This document shows positions 1 through 5,682 of a stretch of DNA of 5,682 nt, piece by piece. Below the pieces are notes generated by a model. That model ran no database searches. It saw nothing but the letters and a program-made list of their open reading frames with translations, and had not been told where the DNA came from. The stretch is from NCBI GenBank assembly GCA_964620345.1, contig CAZUHK010000182.1, positions 1-5,682 on the forward strand, in the 5' to 3' direction. The position numbers were made by a program, and so were the translations under genes. The number at the start of each line of letters is the position of its first letter. Within the stretch, counting starts at the first letter, position 1. The stretch is from CAZUHK01 sp964620345 (lineage in GTDB: Bacteria > Planctomycetota > Phycisphaerae > Phycisphaerales > Zrk34).

Positions 1-1
1 C

Positions 2-532
2 GGCGTGGCCGAACGGGTCGATCTGGTCCGCACCGATTTTCTCACCCGCGCCTTCGCCCCGCGGTTCGACGCGGCGTTCAACTTCATCGGCTCCATCGGC
101 CACCTGCTTCTCGACGCCCACATCGTCCGGCACCTCCGCGCCACCGCCGCGGCGCTGCGGCCCGGCGGGCTGTACGTCGTCCAGCTCGCGCTGCTGTGGG
201 AGGACCAGACGGAGTACGAGCCGTACGACTTCACCAACGCCCGCGATGACATCAGCGTCACCGTGCACTGGGAGATCGAATCGGTCGACGTGCCCCGGCG
301 GTGCACCGCCGAGCTGTCGCGCCTCACGGTCGTCGACGCCGGGCAACGATTCACCCACACCGACCGCTACCCGATGCGGCTGTGGCTGTACGACGATTGG
401 ATCGAGCTGATCCACGCCAGCGCCGCGTTCGACCTCGTCGGCGTGTACGACGAATGCGGCGAGGTGCTGGACCTGCGCGAACCGGTCGGCGGTGAAGACG
501 GCAACTGTTACTACGTGCTGCGGCGGCGGTGA
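2..532 (+). CDS. Class I SAM-dependent methyltransferase, C-terminal part (5' end off window)
   Basis: This is the C-terminal part of a Rossmann-fold methyltransferase that transfers a methyl group from S-adenosylmethionine; the acceptor cannot be named. The frame is open from base 2, so the GTG at 5 is probably an internal valine and not the start. Counting from that codon, residues 21-36 (FDAAFNFIGSIGHLLL) match the central strand and helix of the family. Residues 50-61 (ALRPGGLYVVQL) are the typical LxPGG strand-loop that follows. Residues 125-150 (RLWLYDDWIELIHASAAFDLVGVYDE) resemble the usual C-terminal segment in which a lobe reads 'aaGFxvv.vyge'. The glycine-rich SAM-binding motif I is missing and should lie just upstream of the window. 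The protein ends in YYVLRRR. It lies 47 bases upstream of, and codirectional with, the DUF486 gene. The superfamily call is firm; the substrate is unknown. Confidence 0.85.
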   Translation, partial: GVAERVDLVRTDFLTRAFAPRFDAAFNFIGSIGHLLLDAHIVRHLRATAAALRPGGLYVVQLALLWEDQTEYEPYDFTNARDDISVTVHWEIESVDVPRRCTAELSRLTVVDAGQRFTHTDRYPMRLWLYDDWIELIHASAAFDLVGVYDECGEVLDLREPVGGEDGNCYYVLRRR

Positions 533-540
533 GCCGGCGA

Positions 541-569
541 CGGTAAGATCGTCCGCCACCGCCTTACCG
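541..569. repeat. Short inverted repeat in the methyltransferase-DUF486 gap
   Basis: Bases 541-547 (CGGTAAG) and 563-569 (CTTACCG) are perfect 7-base inverted copies separated by 15 bases. They begin nine bases after the methyltransferase stop codon. The right arm ends on the first G of the GGAG ribosome binding site of the next gene. No T-run follows, so this does not look like a classical intrinsic terminator. It could be a protein-binding operator, a weak mRNA hairpin limiting access to the ribosome binding site, or chance. Confidence 0.45.
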
Positions 570-572
570 GAG
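569..572 (+). promoter_or_regulatory. Shine-Dalgarno site of the DUF486 gene
   Basis: GGAG lies seven bases upstream of the ATG at 580, a good spacing that supports that start. It is the only convincing Shine-Dalgarno site in the window: neither minus-strand start that is visible (mtnA, tatD) has one. Confidence 0.7.
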
Positions 573-579
573 TTCGACC

Positions 580-948
580 ATGTGGCGCACGATCCTGCTG
601 CTGACCGCGTCCAACGTGTTCATGACCATCGCCTGGTACGGCCACCTGCGCCACAAACATGCGGCGCTGTGGCTGACGATCCTGGTCAGTTGGATGATCG
701 CCCTGCCCGAGTACTGCTTTCAGGTGCCGGCCAACCGCATCGGCCACAACGCCGGCCTCAGCGCCGCCCAACTCAAGACCATTCAGGAGATCATTTCGCT
801 GACCGTGTTCGTCGTGTTCGCGGCGATGTACCTGAAGGAACCGATCCGCTGGAACGTGGTGGTGGGCTTCGCGTTGATCGTGCTGGGCGCGGCGTTCATC
901 TTCAAGCCGTGGGCGCCGCCCCCGCCGCCGTCGTTGCCTACGCCGTGA
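580..948 (+). CDS. DUF486 family small membrane protein (DMT-like)
   Basis: This 122-residue inner-membrane protein belongs to the DUF486 family, which is related to drug/metabolite transporter-type four-helix proteins; no transported substrate is established. Hydrophobic segments lie at about residues 3-20, 28-48, 69-85 and 92-108, giving four predicted helices. Family signatures are clear: FMTIAWYGHL (14-23), SWMIALPEYCFQVPANRIG (37-55), the loop LSAAQLKTIQEIISL (60-74) and YLKEPIRWN..VGFALIVLGAAFIF (84-108). The start is set by an ATG with GGAG seven bases upstream. The length is typical of the family, but the C-terminus ends in a proline run (PPPPP at 113-117) followed by SLPTP that looks like a non-conserved tail. 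The last 11 bases overlap the end of the convergent tatD gene. The family call is firm; the function is not known. Confidence 0.9.
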   Translation: MWRTILLLTASNVFMTIAWYGHLRHKHAALWLTILVSWMIALPEYCFQVPANRIGHNAGLSAAQLKTIQEIISLTVFVVFAAMYLKEPIRWNVVVGFALIVLGAAFIFKPWAPPPPPSLPTP

Positions 949-1705
949 TGCCGAAGAACCGCTGGGCGTTCGCATCGCACTGCGCGATGAACTGCTCCTC
1001 GGGCGTGTCGCGCAGCGCCGCGAGACACTTGGCCGTGGCCGCGACGAACCGCGGCTCGTTGGGCCTGACCTTGCGGTGCGGCTCGGGCGTCAGGTACGGC
1101 GCATCGGTCTCGACCATGATCCGCTCGGGCGGGACGAGCTTGGCGCTGTCGCGCACTTCCGGGGCGTTCTTGTAGGTCACGACGCCGGTGAAGCTGACCA
1201 TGCAACCCGCATCCAGAACCCGCCGGCATGCTTCGGGCGGTTCGGTGAAACAGTGAAACACGAACCGCGCCGGGTCGAGGCCCGACTTGCCAATATGCGC
1301 CAGCGTGTCGTCGGTCGCCTCGCGGCTGTGGATGATGATCGGCTTGTCGATCCCGCTGGCTTGGACCACCTCGAGCTGCGCGGCGAACAGCGCGTGCTGC
1401 ACATCGCGCGGCGTGTCGTAGTGGTAGTCCAGCCCCATCTCCCCGAACGCCACGCAACGCGGGTGCCCCACCGCGTCGGCCAGCCAACTCAGCTCGTCCG
1501 ACTGCTGCGCGTAATGCGGATGCACGCCCGCGGTGTGCCAGACGTTGGCGAAATGCCCCGACAACCGCCGGGCCGCGATCACATCGTCGCCCGTCGTGCC
1601 CACCGTGATCAGCCGATCCACCCCCGCGTCCCGCGCATCGACGATCACCCGCTCGATCCGATCGGCAAGCTGCGGATACGTCAGATGGCAATGGGTGTCG
1701 AACAT
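938..1705 (-). CDS. tatD: TatD family metal-dependent hydrolase / deoxyribonuclease
   Basis: This is a complete 255-residue cytoplasmic TatD-family TIM-barrel hydrolase. Family members are Mg2+-type DNases (3'-5' exonuclease activity is shown for E. coli TatD) with roles in DNA repair and DNA degradation. All expected metal-site motifs are present: DTHCHL at residues 3-8 (His5, His7), GVHPH at 60-64, FGEMGLDYHY at 87-96 (Glu89), IIHSREA at 124-130 (His126), FHCFTE at 150-155 (His151) and ETDAPYLTPEPHR at 199-211 (Asp201). The C-terminal RPNEP (214-218) is also usual. The MFDTHCHL start is canonical for the family and gives the normal length. No Shine-Dalgarno sequence precedes the ATG. It lies 33 bases downstream of mtnA on the same strand, so it may be cotranscribed or translationally coupled. 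Its stop overlaps the end of the convergent DUF486 gene by 11 bases. Which paralogue (TatD, YcfH or YjjV type) it represents cannot be decided here. Confidence 0.95.
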   Translation of the reverse strand: MFDTHCHLTYPQLADRIERVIVDARDAGVDRLITVGTTGDDVIAARRLSGHFANVWHTAGVHPHYAQQSDELSWLADAVGHPRCVAFGEMGLDYHYDTPRDVQHALFAAQLEVVQASGIDKPIIIHSREATDDTLAHIGKSGLDPARFVFHCFTEPPEACRRVLDAGCMVSFTGVVTYKNAPEVRDSAKLVPPERIMVETDAPYLTPEPHRKVRPNEPRFVAATAKCLAALRDTPEEQFIAQCDANAQRFFGITA

Positions 1706-1738
1706 GAGTAAAGGTTGGTCGGTGAATCGGTTGATTGG

Positions 1739-2794
<1,056 letters not shown>

Positions 2795-2817
2795 GATAGG
2801 CCAACGCCCCGAAGCGG

Positions 2818-2840
2818 CACAGGCGCGCGGCGCATCTGTG
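2818..2840 (-). other. GC-rich hairpin in the addA-mtnA gap
   Basis: On either strand this stretch folds compactly. CACAG (2818-2822) pairs with CTGTG (2836-2840), and GCGC (2823-2826) pairs with GCGC (2830-2833). A three-base loop (2827-2829) and a two-base bulge (AT at 2834-2835) complete a nine-pair stem. On the minus-strand transcript it starts 24 bases after the addA stop and ends 23 bases before the mtnA ATG. No T-run follows, so a standard intrinsic terminator is not supported. It may affect mRNA stability or processing between the two genes. The sequence is visible; the function is a guess. Confidence 0.5.
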
Positions 2841-2864
2841 ACAACATCGGGTCAACGCGATGGA

Positions 2865-5681
2865 TCACACTTGCACGACTTGCCCGTAGTGGAGCAGGAT
2901 CAGCTTGGCCGCGACCTTCTCGGCGTCCAGGCGGTACAGCTTCGCGGCGGCACGGCGGTAGGCATCGAGCTGCGGGCGGTAGTGGGCCACGATCTGGTCG
3001 ATCGGCGCGACGTCGGTCTTGTAGTCCAGCACCTCGGCGGCGACGGGTCGGCCGGCCGAGTCGTGCAGAAGGACCAAACGGTCGAACGCGCCCTGGAGCA
3101 GCGTGTCGTCTTCGACGATGGCGAAGCGGCGCTCGCGCTGGACGGTGGGCGCGGCGTCGGCGGGGTAGGCGCTGGGCTTGAGCGCCGCGGCGATGGGGGC
3201 GGCGGCGATGGCCTGGCCGAACTGTTCGATCAGCATCGCCACGCTGGCATCGTCGAGGTCGGGCGCGGCTTGGGCGAGCGCCTCACGCCACGCCGCGCCG
3301 GTCAGCGGGCCGGCGTCGAGCCATTCGATGCGTTGGGCCAGGGCGTGCATGATCGAGCCCCGCGAGCGGCCCGCTGTGGATCCGGGGGCGTCGAGGCGCA
3401 GGGCGGTGGCGAGGTCGATCGTCTGGCCGCCTTCGAGGGCCGAGGGGCTGGTCCGCGCCAGGCCGCGCGGCCTGCCCGCCGGGCCGAGCTTGGCACGCAG
3501 CGGCACGGGGTCTTGCGCCGCCTGTGGCATCGACGGCTGGGCGTGGTTCATCCACCCCGCATCGCCGTGCGCGTAGGCGTCGCGCGTCAAGGGCGTGCTG
3601 GTCGGGGCATCGGCTTCGAGCAGCGCATCGCGCAGCACGCGGCCGAACGTGAGCTTGTCATCGGTCTTGCCCGGCGGGTGGGCGATCATGTACAGCGCGT
3701 AGCGAGGCCGGGTCATCGCGACGTACAGCGTGCTCAGCGCATCGCGAATCCGACTGGCCTCATGGGCGCGGTGAATCGCATCCACGCCCGGCAGCAGCGC
3801 TCGCCATGCATCATCCACACGCGGGCAGATCGCGGTGATCGGCCCGATCGCCTCGGCCCGCTCGAACACCAGGTCCGGGTTCTGTGAAAACCACGGCGAC
3901 TCCAACTGCGGCAGCACCACCGCGTCAAACTCCAGGCCCTTGCTCTTGTGGATCGTCATCACCCGCACCGCCGCGGCGCTCGGGTCTTCCACGCGCGTGG
4001 CCTGAACCATGCGCACGAAGTCGCCCGGGCGCAACGTCGCGGTCGATTCGTATGCCCAGCCCAGTTGCACCAGTTGCAACAGCCGACGCATGTCGCGCCC
4101 GTCGCACGCGCCGGCCAGCTCGCCGACCCAGCGCGACAGCGTCGGGCCGTAGCCATCGACCAGCAGCTCGCGCCGTACTTCGGCGGCCAGGCGATGGGCA
4201 TCGGTCTCGCTGTGCCCCGGCCCCAGCCCCACCACGGCGCCCAGCGGCGTGTGCGCGACGAGGTACCGCGCGATCGTGTCGGCCGGGTGATCGGCCAGGG
4301 TTAGCAGCGAAAGCACCGCGACCACGGCGGCGCAGTCGGTCAGCGGGTTGCCGCCCTCTTCGCTGGCGGCGATGCGGCGCTGGTTCAGCTCGTAGATCAT
4401 CCGCGCCACGCTCTGGTTGGTGCGCATCAGCACGCCGATGGAAAAGCCCGGCGCTTCGCGTGCGATGTCGGCGACCAGGTCGGCCGCGTACTCGGCCAGC
4501 GCCGGGCCGAACGCCTTGTCGCCGGCCGCTTCGGGCCCCAGCGCCAGTTGCACGTATCCGGGGCGGTCGGTCTTCGCGGCCTTGTGCGGCGCGAACGCGC
4601 GGGCCCAGTCGGCCGCGGCGTCGGCGTGATCGGCCAGCGCGGGCGCCGCGGCGATGCCCTCGAACACCCGGTTCACCCCGTCCAGCACGCCCTGGCCGGT
4701 GCGCCAGCTCTCGTGCAGCGGCTGTTCGTCCAGCGCGTAGTGATCGCGCACGTGCAGCGTGAGGCGCGGCTCGCCGCCGCGCCAGCCGTAGATCGATTGC
4801 TTCGGATCGGCCACGATCAACAGCGCCCGCTCGCCGTCGGATTGCGCCGCCTCATCGACGATCGGCGCGATCGCCTGCCACTGCGCGATCGAGGTGTCCT
4901 GAAACTCATCGAGCAGCACGTGATCGCACTTCGCATCCAGCCGAAGGTAAAGCTCACTGTCGCCGGCCAGCGGGTCGGCGTCGCGCAGCGTGTCGGTGAT
5001 GTCCTCGAAGCGGTACAACCCCCGGCGGCGCTGCAGCATGCCGAAGGTCGCGTCGTAGTCGCCGATCAGCTCGCGCATCGCGTGCAGGCGATAGGCGAGT
5101 CGTTCGAGCTTGAGCACCCTGGCGTGGGCGGCCAGCGGTTGGACCCATCGCGTGAACGAGTCGGTGGCGGGCAGGCGGTGATATGGATCGCCGCTGACCG
5201 CCGCGCGCACCAGGCCGCTTGTGGCCAGGGCGTCGAAGTCGCCGCACCAGGCGAGGTCGATCAGCTTGCCCAAGGCGTTTTTCCAGTGGCCGTTGACCTT
5301 GCCGGTCTTCTCGCTGCACGGCAGTTGCACGTGCTGAGCGTCGTCGACGATCTGCTCGATCCGCTGGCGCGAAAGGCGCGGCGACGGGTCATAGGTGATC
5401 TGCCAGGCCGACGGCTGGGCCTCGCGGTACAGCGTGTGCAGCTCGTCGATGAGTGTGTCGAGCTGGTCGTGTACCTTTCGCTCGGCCCGGCCGCGGCCGA
5501 GCTGGCGCAGCAGGGTGATCAGCCGGTCGCGGTTGTCGTGTTCGAGCACGGCGGCGATGGCGTCGGCCTTGAGGCGCGCCGCGTCGACATCGCCGGCGAT
5601 CGTCCAGCCCGGCGGCAGGCCCAGCTCCAGCGCGTAGCAGCCGGCGGCGCGGTTGAAAAAGGCGTCGAGCGTGCCGATGTT
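2865..5681 (-). CDS. addA: AddA/RecB-type UvrD-like helicase-nuclease (5' end off window)
   Basis: This is a superfamily 1 DNA helicase with a C-terminal RecB-type nuclease. AddA works with AddB to unwind and resect double-strand breaks for RecA loading. The reading frame is open to the window edge, giving 938 visible residues. The GTG at 5549 is not the start, because conserved sequence (IGTLDAFFNR, residues 2-11, then LELGLPPGW) lies upstream of it. Numbering from 5681, motif II LLDEFQDT is at 256-263, motif III VADPKQSIYGWRG at 290-302, motif IV GVLMRTN at 416-422, motif V VMTIHKSKGLEFDAVVLP at 574-591 and motif VI YVAMTRPRYALY at 653-664. The nuclease domain keeps His779 (GSIMHAL), Asp867 (LQGAFDRL), Asp886 and Lys888 (LDYKTD) and Gln904/Tyr908 (YRPQLDAY), so it should be active. 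Walker A is off the window. A RecB or stand-alone homologue is possible; AddB would be expected outside the window. The gene is 70 bases upstream of mtnA. Confidence 0.87.
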   Translation of the reverse strand, partial: NIGTLDAFFNRAAGCYALELGLPPGWTIAGDVDAARLKADAIAAVLEHDNRDRLITLLRQLGRGRAERKVHDQLDTLIDELHTLYREAQPSAWQITYDPSPRLSRQRIEQIVDDAQHVQLPCSEKTGKVNGHWKNALGKLIDLAWCGDFDALATSGLVRAAVSGDPYHRLPATDSFTRWVQPLAAHARVLKLERLAYRLHAMRELIGDYDATFGMLQRRRGLYRFEDITDTLRDADPLAGDSELYLRLDAKCDHVLLDEFQDTSIAQWQAIAPIVDEAAQSDGERALLIVADPKQSIYGWRGGEPRLTLHVRDHYALDEQPLHESWRTGQGVLDGVNRVFEGIAAAPALADHADAAADWARAFAPHKAAKTDRPGYVQLALGPEAAGDKAFGPALAEYAADLVADIAREAPGFSIGVLMRTNQSVARMIYELNQRRIAASEEGGNPLTDCAAVVAVLSLLTLADHPADTIARYLVAHTPLGAVVGLGPGHSETDAHRLAAEVRRELLVDGYGPTLSRWVGELAGACDGRDMRRLLQLVQLGWAYESTATLRPGDFVRMVQATRVEDPSAAAVRVMTIHKSKGLEFDAVVLPQLESPWFSQNPDLVFERAEAIGPITAICPRVDDAWRALLPGVDAIHRAHEASRIRDALSTLYVAMTRPRYALYMIAHPPGKTDDKLTFGRVLRDALLEADAPTSTPLTRDAYAHGDAGWMNHAQPSMPQAAQDPVPLRAKLGPAGRPRGLARTSPSALEGGQTIDLATALRLDAPGSTAGRSRGSIMHALAQRIEWLDAGPLTGAAWREALAQAAPDLDDASVAMLIEQFGQAIAAAPIAAALKPSAYPADAAPTVQRERRFAIVEDDTLLQGAFDRLVLLHDSAGRPVAAEVLDYKTDVAPIDQIVAHYRPQLDAYRRAAAKLYRLDAEKVAAKLILLHYGQVVQV

Positions 5682-5682
5682 C

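Noticed and set aside
911..930. G-quadruplex or terminator at the GC-rich end of DUF486
   Set aside because: The minus strand has only one run of four or more G; the pattern is codons for a proline run, with no T-tract.
1245..1260. Repeat GTGAAACAGTGAAACA inside tatD
   Set aside because: It encodes the conserved FVFHCFTE motif; the similarity follows from the Phe and His/Cys codons.
2795..2864. SAM riboswitch or other metabolite-sensing leader ahead of mtnA
   Set aside because: The 70-base gap is too short for a SAM riboswitch aptamer plus expression platform, and only one simple hairpin is seen.
2795..2864. Promoter for mtnA based on a TTGACC box on the minus strand
   Set aside because: No acceptable -10 box occurs at 16-18 bases from it; the downstream sequence is GC-rich.
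4061..4080. Direct repeat of CCAGTTGCA inside addA
   Set aside because: It encodes LQLVQL in a helix of the helicase; two similar Leu-Gln codon pairs explain it.
5547..5549. GTG as the start of the helicase gene
   Set aside because: Conserved helicase sequence continues upstream in the same frame to the window edge, and motif I would be missing.

Overview
This is a GC-rich chromosomal window (roughly two-thirds G+C by eye). It is densely coding, with five protein genes and no intergenic gap longer than about 70 bases. The protein sequences, the high G+C and the scarcity of Shine-Dalgarno sites ahead of the minus-strand starts suggest a free-living bacterium of the Planctomycetota type, possibly Phycisphaerae-like. 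That assignment is an impression from the sequence, not a search result. I see no RNA genes, insertion sequences, prophage genes or CRISPR array.

Layout. On the plus strand, the window opens inside a class I SAM-dependent methyltransferase (2-532, N-terminus off the edge). It is followed after 47 bases by a small four-helix membrane protein of the DUF486 (DMT-like) family (580-948), which has a clear GGAG ribosome binding site. The rest is on the minus strand. In transcription order it holds a large RecB/AddA-type helicase-nuclease (5681-2865, N-terminus off the right edge), then MtnA, S-methyl-5-thioribose-1-phosphate isomerase (2794-1739), then a TatD-family metal-dependent deoxyribonuclease (1705-938). 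The gaps of 70 and 33 bases suggest addA-mtnA-tatD may be read as one transcript. The tatD and DUF486 genes converge and overlap by 11 bases, so no terminator fits between them.

Functions. AddA-type enzymes unwind and resect double-strand DNA breaks, usually with an AddB partner that is not visible here. TatD enzymes process DNA ends and damaged DNA. MtnA belongs to methionine salvage and related 5-deoxypentose disposal, and has no obvious functional link to the other two.

The most unusual structure is at the mtnA-tatD junction (about 1717-1804). It is a short array of 8-base units (consensus AATCGGTK) followed, in the same 8-base register, by units in inverted orientation. The element supplies the last 21 codons and the stop codon of mtnA. 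In the mRNA it could fold into an imperfect stem just ahead of tatD. A second compact hairpin (2818-2840) lies in the addA-mtnA gap.
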